Origin: Calliopum simillimum | Taxonomy: Eukaryota > Arthropoda > Insecta > Diptera > Lauxaniidae | DNA: 64,000 nucleotides | NCBI GenBank assembly: GCA_951812925.1 | Contig: OX638372.1 | Location: forward strand, 6,758,001-6,822,000 | Direction of reading: 5' to 3' | Shown here: positions 12,046-23,623 of the stretch, piece after piece | How positions within the stretch are numbered: the first letter of the stretch is position 1 | Layout: the number at the start of each line of letters is the position of its first letter | Made by a program: the position numbers and the translations under genes | Notes under the pieces: generated by a model | The model's input: the letters and a program-made list of their open reading frames with translations, nothing else | Database searches by the model: none | What the model was told of the DNA's origin: nothing

Positions 12046-12566
12046 TAGATAGTATCGATCAATGGGGATCGCTTTAAGCCACCCATTTTGAAAGCTTATC
12101 TTTTTTTAAGGAAAAAAAAAACTTTTCTTCCGACCTCTAAATAATATGCGATTGCTCCGCCATTTGACGTCTGATCATCAAGTATAGTTTATAGTTGTAA
12201 ATGTCTGAATGTGGGCTATATTTCATTTATAGATGAAATTTATCTCAAATGTTTGTTTCGAATAGTTGTACTCACTATCTAAGTTTCTACCTCTCTAAGG
12301 GCCAAGAACACTTCCTAAAATTTAAGCCCATACAAAATTATAAAATTTATCTCTGCAAAATTTCCCCAAATTGCTAAAATTGAAGAAGTTGTAGCGAATC
12401 TTAAACTTTAGTACAAAATGTGAAAAACAGGATGTTTCAAAAACGAAAATCGATCCCTTAAACTATGCAAGATTCTTTTTCTTATTTGTTTGCATACTGT
12501 TTGAAATGTCAAATGCTTAAAAAAAAATATTGAATAGTTTTAGGGGGCGATTTTCGTTTTGGAACA
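12046..12566. mobile_element. Truncated copy 2 of the 9-kb foldback family
   Basis: Begins TAGATAGTATCGATC, as in copy 1, and follows the left arm of that family through CAGGATGTTTC and GGGGGCGATTTTCG near 12545-12557. Similarity stops at about 12566, so the right arm is missing. It has no coding capacity. Confidence 0.7.
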
Positions 12567-13473
12567 TATTTTTATGTTTCACGGTGTAGCGTATTAAATT
12601 TTTAGATACACCCTGGATAGTTATTTCAAATGTTGTTGCACTGAACAACAGCATTTTTATTGTAAATACATCCTTAGGTGCATATACCGTGTGTACATGC
12701 GTACTTGCAATGAAAACATTGCTATCCATTATTTAAACACAACGAGCACTCAAATCCTTTTTGCAAATGCGCAAAATGAATTATATATAATTTTTTTTTT
12801 TAATATAAATTTGTGGAATATTTCTTAACAGTTCTTGTGTGGTTTATTATTTATTTTTTTGTGTTGTTTTTTGTTGTTTGAACTTTACAGTATCACTTAA
12901 ATTTAAAAAAAAAAAAAAAAAAAATAATTTGCCTAGAAAATTCTGAATTGACTTGAACAGTAAGGAAAAATTTGACTTGAAATTCTGGTAAAACTTAATA
13001 GAAAGAAAGTTATACGTACTATTTTTATCCCCCGTGTGAGCGCCTCTTTAAGTTTTGATTTTTCTAAGTATTGTGATGTGAAATTATTCAGAATTTCTTC
13101 AAATATTTTCTATCTCAAAATTTAAACATATTAAATTTTAATTAAAATGTACAAAACTTGTGCAAAGGATATTAAAATGCTGCACACATGAAATCGGACA
13201 CTATTTCCAACAAAAACATTAATCACACTGCTTTAGATTTCTCTTCTATATCCATTCTATTTTCATTTCATTTTCTTATTATTTTCTATATCGAATAATG
13301 CAACTATGGTGAAATACTCTACACTTATTCTCCTTCATTGTTGTTGTTACATAATGCAATATCCTCGATGCACTTCGGTTTAATCCAATGTGACTCATGA
13401 GTGATTGTGTTGGTGATGACGTTGTAAAGTTGTGTGTGAAGTTATAAGATTTTTAATTTCAAATGTAGAGATT
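12567..13473. other. AT-rich spacer, no gene seen
   Basis: Contains homopolymer A and T runs (e.g. 12905-12924). A short inverted pair GGTGTA/TACACC lies near 12583-12613. No gene is recognisable. Confidence 0.5.
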
Positions 13474-13791
13474 ATATCGCCGGTGCTTACGAAGAAAATC
13501 TTCCAACCGAAAATTGCGGCGAAGAAAATCTTTTTTTTGAAATTGCGGCTAAAAAAATCCTTTTTGTAATATGCGGACAAGAAAATCACTTTTTATAAAA
13601 TGCGGCGAAGAAAATCACTTTTTACAAAATGCTATTAATAAATATATATAGATTTTCTTCTCCGCATTTTGTAAAAAGTGATTTTCTTGTCCGCATCCGC
13701 ACAAAAAAGATCCTTTTCGCCGCAGTTTGAAAAAAAGGATTTTCTTGTCCGCATTTAAAGAAGAAATAGTCTTCGTAAGCACCGGCGATAT
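13474..13791. mobile_element. 318-bp palindromic MITE with internal ~30-bp iterons
   Basis: The ends are exact inverted copies: ATATCGCCGGTGCTTACG at 13474 and its complement ending at 13791. The left arm is a series of roughly 27-31-bp units with a GCGG(C/A)(G/C/T)AAGAAAATC core. The right arm holds the same units inverted (GATTTTCTTGTCCGC). Only a short AT-rich loop near 13630-13650 separates the arms. There is no coding capacity. The unit series is symmetric about the centre, so the element would fold into one long hairpin. Confidence 0.75.
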
Positions 13792-14790
13792 GGAATTTTT
13801 AAGCAATCGTGTTGTTACTTAATTAAAGTGAATTTTTGAGCAGAAAATGAACACTAAATGAGCGATTTTTCAAATTTACATACTGTCGCGAATTTACTAC
13901 AAATTTATCGATTTCAACAGCATATTTTTGTTAGTCGAATTGGAAACAAATTTCTTTTTCACATAACATTTGAAATTACAATAATTGGCAGCTTTCAATA
14001 AAGCTACACTACATCCATATCAAAAAATTGCATGCAACATCATTTACAACCAACAATTATTGTGAACTTAGTTTCGGTTTGGAATTTTGTGTCGAGCAAA
14101 ATGCTTCAGTTTCACATTAACACAAAAAAGCACCAATTCGTTTTAGTCGCTTTTGTCAAAACCTTTCCATTTTGGCAACAACTTTCCAAAACTATCCAGC
14201 TTGTACTACTTGTTCACCTCACACGGTTTTACTAATTTCAACGAAACCTTACGAAGAGCTTTTGATTTCAAAGGCAACATTGTCGTAATGCGTATCATTT
14301 GCTTGCTAAATGCTCCTCTTGTTGCTTTGGTCATGGAAACACCAATGTGTTCTCCTGACTTGTCGTTTTTTTTTTTTGGATTTCAACTGTTGCTGGATCT
14401 CTGTAAAGTTGACACAGACTGTGGCACAGGCCACTTTAAAGCATTTAAGCAGCTTTGTCATAAATTTTGCCTAACAGTATTTGTGTGTCGCTGTTTCTAC
14501 CGTGTGACAACACACAGGCACTGCACTGCTGCTGTCGGTTTTTAAGTTGTCACTGTACATACCTGGGATTCCGTCCTTTCAAATTTGCAACAAAGTCGTG
14601 CAAAATGCAACAGCATTACAGTGAGTGACAACAATTGAAATTTTAGCTTTAAGCTAAATGATAGCTTGAGCTGCTGGCAAAGTCTTTGTAATCACGCTGC
14701 AAGTATTGTTTCAGCATAAAACTTTTGGTTTTGCCAATTGACCCCATTAGTAAATATGCATTTAGTATTTCAAGAGAAATCGAATCAGTT
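13792..14790. other. Spacer, no gene seen
   Basis: Non-repetitive AT-rich DNA. A 130-codon open frame at 14153-14545 has no recognisable domain and ordinary intergenic composition, so it is not called. Confidence 0.45.
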
Positions 14791-15635
14791 TCAATTCAAT
14801 TCAATTCAATTCAATTCAATTCAATTCAATTCAATTCAATTCAATTCAATTCAATTCAATTCAATTCAATTCAATTCAATTCAATTCTACTCAACTCAAC
14901 TCAACTCAACTCAACTCAACTCAACTCAACTCAACTCAACTCAACTCAACTCAACTCAACTCAACTCAACTCAACTCAACTCAACTCAACTCAACTCAAC
15001 TCAACTCAACTCAACTCAACTCAACTCAACTCAACTCAACTCAACTCAACTCAACTCAACTCAACTCAACTCAACTCAACTCAACTCAACTCAACTCAAC
15101 TCAACTCAACTCAACTCAACTCAACTCAACTCAACTCAACTCAACTCAACTCAACTCAACTCAACTCAACTCAACTCAACTCAACTCAACTCAACTCAAC
15201 TCAACTCAACTCAACTCAACTCAACTCAACTCAACTCAACTCAACTCAACTCAACTCAACTCAACTCAACTCAACTCAACTCAACTCAACTCAACTCAAC
15301 TCAACTCAACTCAACTCAACTCAACTCAACTCAACTCAACTCAACTCAACTCAACTCAACTCAACTCAACTCAACTCAACTCAACTCAACTCAACTCAAC
15401 TCAACTCAACTCAACTCAACTCAACTCAACTCAACTCAACTCAACTCAACTCAACTCAACTCAACTCAACTCAACTCAACTCAACTCAACTCAACTCAAC
15501 TCAACTCAACTCAACTCAACTCAACTCAACTCAACTCAACTCAACTCAACTCAACTCAACTCAACTCAACTCAACTCAACTCAACTCAACTCAACTCAGC
15601 TCAACTCAACTCAACTCAACTCAACTCAACTCAAC
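14791..15635. repeat. Pentanucleotide satellite: (TCAAT)19 then (TCAAC)149
   Basis: Nineteen perfect TCAAT units occupy 14791-14885. One TCTAC unit follows (14886-14890), then 149 units of TCAAC (14891-15635). All but one of these read perfectly; the exception is TCAGC at 15596-15600. The change between unit types is abrupt. No frame contains a stop in the forward direction, which makes long artificial QLNST-type open frames. These are not genes. Confidence 0.97.
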
Positions 15636-16359
15636 CTCAAATAAAAACAGTACACATGAAAACGCACAGCTACATGGCATTCGCTTCCCTACAGGGCATT
15701 CGTTTGTTAAATTTTTGAGTTGCCATTGAATTTCAATTTCAATTACATCGCATCACCTTGAAGTTGGCCCCAACTGCAATTACAACTTGTTGGTTATTTT
15801 GTCAATTTGTTTCGTTGCGCCATGTCCGAATGAATACCCAAACGTAGTAGCTATGTACCTAGTACGTATGCATGACAGTCGCATGTTCAAAGGACCCACG
15901 TTGCATTTCTAGCGTCGTCCAGTGCTCAAAGTTTTCGTATAATGCTGAACTCTACAAATTTACACCATGGTCAACACGCATAAATGGCAACGAACAGCAG
16001 CAGTAAAGTATGTTTAGGGTTCATAAAAACAACAACGTCCACAACTTTGCTGTGCAGTTGAAACACTGAAATGTGTACAAAATATCGGACAATGTCTAAG
16101 TTGCTGCTGTGCTCCAACAGTTCTGAATAGCAGACGTTCATTTGTATTGCACAAAAAATGAGTTTCCAACATAGCATGAGGGCTTACAAGTATAGGGGTA
16201 AAAACCAACAAAAGATGGTGCAAACAAAAAGCAGGACTAAAGAAAAAATTTAATATAAAACCCTTTTCTACGCCTGCAGTGATTCAGTTGCCTTAGTTTT
16301 TCACGGGGCTACCAGCTACAAAGCATATTTTGTTGGTTACTTTAAGTTATCTCTTTATT
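15636..16359. other. Spacer between satellites, no gene seen
   Basis: Mixed-composition DNA of about 0.7 kb between the two simple-sequence tracts. No coding or RNA signal is supported. Confidence 0.5.
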
Positions 16360-16755
16360 GTCAGTCTCAGTCTCAGTCTCAGTCTCAGTCTCAGTCTCAG
16401 TCTCAGTCTCAGTCTCATTCTCAGTCTCATTCTAATTCTCAATCTAATTCTCATTCTCACTCTCATTCTCATTCTCATTCTCATTCTCATTCTCATTCTC
16501 ATTCTCACTCTCATTCTCATTCTCACTCTCATTCTCATTCTCATTCTCATTCTTATTCTCATTCTCATTATCATTCTCATCCTCATTCTCACTCTCATTC
16601 TCATTCACATACTTACTCTCATTCTCATTTTCACTCTCATTCGCACTCGAACTCTCACTATCATTTCCATTCTCATTCTCATTTTTATTTTCATCCTCAT
16701 TCTCACTCTCATTCTCGTTCTTATTCTCATTCTCATTCTCATTCCCATCCTCATA
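16360..16755. repeat. Hexanucleotide tract, TCTCAG then degenerate TCTCAT
   Basis: The tract starts with about nine near-perfect TCTCAG units (16360-16415) and passes into TCTCAT units with scattered substitutions (TCTCAC, TCTAAT, TCCCAT) up to 16755. The period is a multiple of three, so open frames appear on both strands (Leu/Ser/Ile repeats forward, Arg/Met and Asn/Glu repeats reverse). They are artefacts of the repeat. Confidence 0.95.
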
Positions 16756-19049
16756 AAAATGCAAATTTTTATCTGGTAACCCTTGATTGCTTTATTTTTT
16801 CTTCCTCAATGTCCAGTGTTGTTCACTCGTGTGCATTTTCAAACACTTTAACCCATCCACCCATTTTTTGAGTTGGTAGTTGCGCAAAAATGTATTTTTC
16901 GGTGATTTGAGGCGAATCAAATGAATAGCGAATTCAGCCCAATGTCCGTTATCTAATGTTTGGAATGGATGTGAAAGCATAATGAAAGACATATCCGTAA
17001 GAGAAAAAAACCAAAATCTAAGGAAGCGAAGGAGAAGGAAGCTTTTGGATTGGATTAAACTGAGTAAAAAGTCGTATTAAATTTCGATTATTCGGGTCAA
17101 ATAGAAAAAGTTTCTGTTAAATTTTGTGGTTTTACTTAAATCATTTAGTTGTAGTAGTAGTAGTGTAACATGGATGCAAAGCAAAGGACACTGGTCGATT
17201 TTAAGTTGGTTAGCAAAAAGGACGAAAAAAGGCGTTTCGAAACAGAGAGATGGATGTTGGTTCGAAAGCGTGTTGTAGCGTTTTTGTTTACATTTTGTTA
17301 TGCTGTCGTATTTAGTTATGTAACCTAAGTTGTTTGCAAATTTCGAACAGAGCTAAGGGTTGGGCGTATGGTGGTGGTGGTGGTGGTGGTGCTAAATGAC
17401 ACAAGTTGAGATGTAAACATTGACATTTTAAGCATGTGTTTTTTGTGCTAAGGACTATGTTTGATACATACTTTTTTGTTGTTGTTGGAGGTTTCATATA
17501 ACTAATCGAAAATTGATTAGGAAGTTAAATATTGTAATTTTATTTGGGCTTTTGGGGTGAAAAATTAATTGAGCTAAGGAAAAGTTTTAAAACCATTGGA
17601 AAAAAAGAAGATAAAATTGCAAGTGCCATATAACAAACATTGACAATTTAATTAAAATGGAAAGGATAAAAATAAATCAATGAAACCAATATTTGTAAAT
17701 TTGATTACGTCATTTACACTTAAGTAATAAAATGCTACATAGAGAAAGGATTTTTGGATTCTGAAATAGATGTTCTATTTGGATAATTATTGCAAATAAG
17801 AATAACAATCATCGCCAGTATGAGGTATATAGTAAAGTTGGATCTGGAACATTTCCTTGGAGAATCACTGCTTCGATTGTGTATTGTTTTGTATTAAATT
17901 CTGTGTACCTGATTGAAAAGTAAGTTTTAAACAAAGAGATTTTAATAGAGTTCTTCTTATCGCTTCAGCGCCTCCCTTAGTATCCTCATAACATCTTTCT
18001 AATAACTACCAGAAAATCTGTAATGTACATTATTCATTGTGCTGATTAGAGAACTTTGATAAATTTTGATAAGTTTACAATTTTCTTTTCATTTGACTAA
18101 ATTACCATTATATATACAATACAAATATGTATTTAAACAAATTTTATTATCACATCACATTCTCTTCGTTGACAAGTTAAAACGCAGCTGCACCAAAATT
18201 CAACAACAGTTGCATTTTAATTTCCGCTCGTAAAACTTTTAAAACTTTTTTTTAAAGAATGAAAATTCCAAAAAAGAACATAGGAAACTAATTAGTGCGA
18301 ACCAGAAATGCATTGTGTAATGAGCAAATTTTTTCAAAGATATACCATATAACACAAATAACGACTGAAAACGCACGAACTAGAACAAAAAGCAACAAAT
18401 ACATGGGTTTCAAAGGATATAAAGTTGCGCAAAAAATTAGACATGAAAATTCAAGTGTGACTGCGACTGTAATTTTGCATGTGCTACACAGTTACACTCC
18501 TGGTTGAGTCGTCTTTTTAAAAGGGAACACAAACACAATATCGCTCTTGAGTTGGGCCACAGGCTTAGAAAGTTTTCTTTATAATCTGTCGATATTTAAG
18601 GGAGGATAATTTCAAAAAAAGCAAAAACCAGGCATGTTCTGAAATTAAATCAATTTTCAAGTGCCCTGCATTGCGACAGTTAATACCGAATCGGAGTTGT
18701 TTTTCAAGAAATAAAATTTGCTATCTGTCCCTTTAAGATTTACCGAAACATAAGCCCGATTTGGTGGGTATTATCCAAATAAGGAACACTTAAAATCTAA
18801 TGCACTTCTACTTCCGATAGAAATCGGATTTAAAACATGCCTGAATGCCAGATTTTTGTAGTATGTTCGTGAAATTTTTTTTTTAGAGACCAAAAATGAA
18901 GCAAAATTGTAACGAACCTTTTCCCGCTATTAAATTAAATTAATACAAAAATTAATTCCCACCAAGGAAAGGGAACTTTTCACTCCACTTCACTTTTATT
19001 TTATTTCACTTATTACCTTAAAAGCACTATTATGTACTTACTTATGAAT
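16756..19049. other. Spacer, no gene seen
   Basis: AT-rich with a (GGT)n run at 17369-17391. A TTTTCACTCCACTTCAC motif near 18978 is also found near 22226, so both may be ends of one eroded repeat. No exon is supported. Confidence 0.5.
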
Positions 19050-19449
19050 GTATGTATTCTCCTTTAACTCCTAGGAGGAGCATAGGGCCAATATGAGATG
19101 TTACCATTTGTTTCGATCCCTTGGGATGATTTTGATCTCTTGCCTTTTGCAGCGACCTTTTCCAGTTGGTTTTGGGTCTACTACGTCCTCAACTGCCTTG
19201 TGGATTCCACTCAAGAGCCTGGCGACAAACTTTGCTGTGTGGTTTCCGGAGAGTGTCACCAATCCATCTCCATTTGCGCAGCTTGACCTCGTTTGCTATA
19301 GTCTTCTGATTGCATTTTTGATGTAGCTCGGCATTTGATATCGTGCGAGGCCACCAAAACTTTAGTAGATGCCTTAAGCATTTGCTGATGAATACTTGCA
19401 GCTTGTTCGTTATACTTGAATATTTACTTAGAATAATATTTATACGCAT
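19050..19449 (-). pseudogene. Relic of a non-LTR retrotransposon, C-terminal end of the ORF2 protein
   Basis: On the minus strand an 86-residue frame (19449 to 19189) contains NKLQVFISKCLRHLLKFWWP, TISNAEL and LRKWRWIGDTLRKP, followed by RQALEWNP. This is the conserved tail that follows the reverse transcriptase domain in several LINE-like elements; I lean towards RTE-like, but the clade is uncertain. The frame stops at 19189. Similarity appears to continue downstream in another frame to about 19090, with a basic RP-K-T-W-K-type stretch, so at least one frameshift or stop has accumulated. The catalytic RT core and endonuclease are absent, so the fragment is nonfunctional. Confidence 0.6.
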
Positions 19450-19819
19450 ATGTGTTGGTGAAGGATAGGTTATGAAAGAGAAATGTGCTAAATTGTCAAC
19501 TGGATCAGGAGTAGTGCCACCACTACCTCCCCGTGGTCTTGTCGCGCTACCTCCACCGTTGTACTCTATGCGCCACCGCTATACTCCCTGGTCAGTTTAA
19601 GAAATTTTTTAGGAAAGAAAACAAACAAAGCTTCCGATACTACCCAGTTGGGCCAATAGTCGTCGAAGACATTTTCGTGAACGACCATGTTATCTACAAT
19701 GTCTACATTCAGAACTTTAGGGTCATGATAGATGACAAAGTCTTGTAAGATGTATGCAATGAATTCAAAAATACTTCAGAGTGCGGATATTTTAAATTCT
19801 TAAATAAAAATTTTAAGTA

Positions 19820-20330
19820 AAAATTTAAAAATTATTATTAGACACACCTCCCGGGAAGAAACTGACAACCTCGACTTGGAGTCACTGAAGATTTTTTGAT
19901 GAGGTTTTGTTAGTTTACCTCTCCTGAGTTGGTAACTGTGAAAACGAAAATCCCGACTCGTCCTTCTTGCAATTAAACTGGGTTTAAGTCCTTTTTTACG
20001 AGGCAAGTTTGAAGTTCTAATGAAATATTTTTGATGAGGTTTTGTTCGTTAATTTGCTCAGAGTTGGAAAATAAGAAAATTAAATCGGAATAGTTCCTAA
20101 TTGCGAATAAGCCGAGCTTAAGCGCCTTTTTTCTTTATATGTTTAAACTATTAATATTAAATCGACCTCGAAATACTGGCAGCAAAAACTTTTGATGACG
20201 TCTTGTTCAATAAGTTTGCTTGAGTGGGATAAGGTGAAAAATGAATCAAAACAACTCCTTCTTGCGCAGAAATTGGCTTTAAGCACCCTTTTTGCACCCT
20301 TTTAACTCTCAATAACTAAGCTCACAGTTG
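19820..20330. repeat. Three diverged tandem units of about 150 bp
   Basis: Units share TTTGATGA(G/C)GT(T/C)TTGTT, a GAGT(T/G)GG stretch, CC(T/G)(A/T)CTTGC-like cores and a following CTTTTT near 19990, 20130 and 20300. The copies are strongly diverged. The unit does not resemble other repeats in the window. Confidence 0.5.
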
Positions 20331-20792
20331 TTTATGTTCATGGTAGATATATATAAATATTCTCATTAAATATTGTAGAAAACCAATGCTTCATTGATTT
20401 ATAAATCAGCGCAAATGTTATGTTTTGTCAGAATAATTTTCATATTTTTTATATTAAATTCATGAATTAGTTTGCTTTTGTACACATGTTCAGCACTTAA
20501 CACTTGTATATCATTATCATCGCGATTGTCAGATACTTTGTAACTAGTCCATATTGATAGAAAGTCGAAATCAACTGATCCAAACGCATGTTTGTCGTCC
20601 TTAATGTCATCAATAAAAAGATATGAGAAATTGTCCCTCTTTATGTCATCAACGACAACGTAAGGGACACTGTCGCTCTTTTAGTCGTTGATGAAATATG
20701 GGACACTTGTATGTAAATTTCGTTAACGACTGCCATACAAAAATACACAAAACAAACATACAAATAATCCACGAACACGCCTTATCTCCTTG
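20331..20792. other. Spacer, no gene seen
   Basis: AT-rich. Short motifs around GTCATCAA/CGTTGATGA and GGGACA(C/A) recur at 20595-20715 in both orientations. No gene is seen. Confidence 0.45.
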
Positions 20793-21059
20793 CACACAAA
20801 AAATAGAACATAAAATTAATGGAAAAATTCATTGAATATGAGCCGAGAACAGCATTCTTTGACTATATGAATCATTTCATAAAATATATTGTAAGAAATA
20901 AATTCATAAAGTTTTATTTCATTTTTCAAAAAATAAAAAAGTTTATGAATTTCGTTCTTATATTTTATGAAATGATTCATATAGTTAATGAATGCTGTTC
21001 TCGGCTTAAATTCAATGAATTTTTCATTAATATTATGTTGTTTTTTTTTTTGGTGTGTG
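20793..21059. mobile_element. Palindromic MITE-like element
   Basis: Arms run inward from CACACAAAAAA (20793) and TTTTTTGGTGTGTG (to 21059). They include matching GAGCCGAGAACAGCATTC and ATGAATCATTTCATAA segments. The centre is near 20925. Overlapping open frames are consequences of the palindrome. No target duplication was confirmed. Confidence 0.65.
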
Positions 21060-21310
21060 AAAGCTGTTTTCCAAGAGAGCGATACCGGAACTTGTATTCC
21101 ACCATTCGATTTTTATCCACAGCCAGCTGTCTCCTCTAAATAATAACTTTGACTGTTGGTAAACAGCTGTTTTGAAAGCAGGGTCGCTACACGCGATAAT
21201 CGCACAATTCTTTTCCAACTATCCTTCAATCGGTTGCACGATCGATTGTCAAGCACGTTGGAAGCAACTATCCTACAACTATCGACTTGCTTGAATCCTC
21301 AGCTTTAGAT
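21060..21310 (+). repeat. Dispersed repeat, copy A (partner at 31.44 kb)
   Basis: About 250 bp, including GCACGTTGGAAGCAACTAT and ACGCGATAATCGC, reappears at 31440-31690 in the same orientation with many substitutions and small indels. The two copies bracket the 22.4-31.3 kb composite region. No coding content. Confidence 0.65.
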
Positions 21311-22378
21311 AAATTCTATACTTATTTAGCTTTTAATTCTAGTTTTATTTTATACTTAGTTAGTTACATAAGTTAAGCTATGACTGCATTATCAAAGTGT
21401 GAAAGAAGTCATTCATATTGTTGAGAAAACTCCACTGCAAAATGGCTAATACGTTGAAGCTGATGTAAGGACGAATTATAGAGACTTCGATAGGTATAAA
21501 AGGTTTGTTTGACGGACATCTTAATATTCAATACAATGATACTTTCAAGCTCTGTATGGTCAAAGTATTGCTGAATTATGTTTGTTAGCAAATCAACTAT
21601 TGTGTTAGGTATCGATACTTACATATATACTATTTTACATCAAATTTTGCATAGTTTCTGTTTATTCCTGAATTATGAAATTCTGTTGTTTTGGGACTTT
21701 GTTCGAATCAAAACAAAAAAAACCAACCAAGACAACGTGAAAAAGATGAAAAGCATCTGGCATGAAAAATGCTACAAAGCGCATAACTTTTTTCTTACGT
21801 AGGCACTATGTTATATCATCCGTGAAAGAGATACTTTTCATTGCGTGATTTTACAACTTGAAGTCCCTGTTAAAATTTTTTTTACATTTTCCTTTTCAGA
21901 ATAATTTTTATTTGCATATTTTATGTCTTATTCAGCTATTTTTATTTATTTTTTTCTTCTTTTTTTAAGCTTTAACTCATCAGGAAGCATTTTAATTAAG
22001 TTAAGGCACACTTTGCTGTTGTTGCTTTCTGTATAAATGTTTAAAGCGGAAACGGAAGTCATCATCATTATAAGCGAGTGTTAATTTAAGTAAGTAATAG
22101 TTTGGCGTTGTTAGGCTTATGGTTTTGTTGCTGTTGCAGTTGCAGTTCTTGTTGTGCTTGCTTGTGATGTTGGATGTTTTATATTTGGACTTGGTAGTAA
22201 TTAAGCGTTTGTTGGAAAGGAAAATTTTCACTCCACTTCACTAAAGCCTTAAAAAAATTATTATTCCTAAAGTTGTTTATTTAAAATGATAACTATATAT
22301 CACCGTCACTATCTCTGCCGTTGTTCTCTACTAATCTATCCACGTTTTTCCTGTTTGTTTACGTTAGCCCACGCCACA
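21311..22378. other. Spacer, no gene seen
   Basis: AT-rich DNA with a (GTT)n-like patch at 22010-22160. No exon, RNA gene or clear element was identified. Confidence 0.5.
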
Positions 22379-22454
22379 CAGTGGTCTAGAACGCTATTTT
22401 AGCTGGTCATAACTCTTTCCTGGTTATTTTTTATAAAAAAAATATCAATTTCTA

Positions 22455-22889
22455 TGTTTTGGGGGTCGCTGACTCTAAATCTGAAAACGATTTTCTTAAA
22501 TCAAAATGGCGGATCCAAAATGGCGGACAATTTTCTTAAAAATTGACCATATCACAACAACTTTGTGGCTTAGGAGTTTTTTGAAGTCGTTGATTTCGAA
22601 TTCGGTATCATCTTTTTTGTAAACAAAGTGGCGGATCCAAAATGGTGCACAATTTTCTTAAAAATTAATTATATCACGACAAAATTGTGGTTAAGGGGGT
22701 TTTTGAGGTTGCTGATTTCGAATTCGGTATCATCTTTTTTTTAAACAAAATGGCGGACAGTTTTCTAAAAAATTGATTATATCACGACAAAATTGTGGCT
22801 AAAGGGGTTTTTGAGGTCGCTGATTACGAATGCGGTATCATCTTTTTTTTTGAACAAAATGGCGGACAGTTTTCTAAAAAAATTGATTA
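22455..22889. repeat. Tandem array, about four ~115-122-bp units (interrupted)
   Basis: Units share TTTTTGAGGT(C/T)GCTGATT, CGGTATCATCTTTTTT, AATGGCGGA, TTTTCT(T/A)AAAAATTGA and ATATCACGAC. The fourth unit is cut by the retrotransposon at 22889 and resumes at 30332 with ATTATATCACGAC. The neighbouring intact units therefore show the pre-insertion sequence. Confidence 0.8.
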
Positions 22890-23527
22890 TGTAGTGTTGT
22901 AACACTTACATCTACACCACTTGTATACATGTAATCATTGTTCTCATCTTTTCCCTAATGGGTAATCAAATAATGTCATCACATCTCATCTTTCCCTAAT
23001 GGGTAATAATTACATTATGTACATATGTACTTGTCTTTTAAACACAATTGGTAGAATCCACGCACATGCAAGGTCGCGCAATGCACAAATTTGATTAGTT
23101 AAATGCAATAACAAAAACAAGTGTCACAGCGCATGCGTTGGAATAATGGCAATGTGTTAACATAGAACTGATTGTGGATCATGTTGATCTTGAGTTCCAC
23201 AAGCTAGGCTTAGAATAAGAGAAAGAGAGATGAAAGCAATGAATACATTTTTTTTGCATAGATTTAGGATTTAGGAAAATTGTATTTGTTTTTAGTTGTA
23301 ATATTATTTGTTACTATTTTTAAGGTATTATGATAGTTGTATTTGTTTTTAGTGTTAAGCAAATAATATAAAAGAAAATGTTTAAACTAAATAAAGACAA
23401 TCCTGTTTGAACAGCCGAAACAACTTGGCATTTTATTTCAAACATATGCCCTTATAGGATTTACTTTGCGGCGGCTTTTTCTGCCAAGTAAATTCTCGTT
23501 AGGCCTTCATCATCCTCAAACATTACA
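22890..23527 (+). repeat. 5' LTR (638 bp)
   Basis: Starts TGTAGTG and ends CATTACA. Near the start is a short inverted repeat, AGTGTT-GT-AACACT. The motif CCCTAATGGGTAAT occurs twice (about 22952 and 22995). Relative to the 3' LTR it lacks 37 bp at the 23066/23067 junction. It contains a TATA-like box and a polyadenylation signal (see separate entries). Confidence 0.95.
23367..23374 (+). promoter_or_regulatory. TATA-like box in the 5' LTR
   Basis: TATAAAAG lies 161 bases before the LTR end. If used, transcription would begin near 23397, just after the AATAAA at 23390-23395. Element RNA would then carry that signal only at its 3' end. The start site is inferred. Confidence 0.5.
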
Positions 23528-23541
23528 TGGCGATCCTGCCA
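23528..23541 (+). promoter_or_regulatory. Primer binding site, tRNA-Arg type
   Basis: TGGCGATCCTGCCA immediately follows the LTR with no gap. From memory it is complementary to the 3' end of fly tRNA-Arg(ACG), including the added CCA. Arginine tRNA priming is known for the 412/mdg1 group. The site primes minus-strand cDNA synthesis. Confidence 0.8.
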
Positions 23542-23623
23542 CTCTAACCTGATAGAGTCGGTTTTTTTTTAAAAAAAGGATATATTTTGATTTTTTTTGG
23601 CGGTTTTAAAATTTTATTTATAT

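Noticed and set aside
13490..13620. Regular ~30-bp repeats resembling a CRISPR array
   Set aside because: Eukaryotic context, repeats are mirrored in the other arm, and there are no unique spacers of constant size.
14153..14545. 130-aa open frame with several Cys residues
   Set aside because: No pattern of Cys/His spacing matching a known finger and no splice or start context.
14725..15729. Two overlapping ~330-aa open frames of QLNST repeats
   Set aside because: They are the TCAAT/TCAAC satellite read without stops; identical in all frames and not a gene.
16330..16779. Open frames of Leu/Ile, Arg/Met and Asn/Glu repeats on both strands
   Set aside because: Artefacts of the TCTCAG/TCTCAT hexanucleotide tract.
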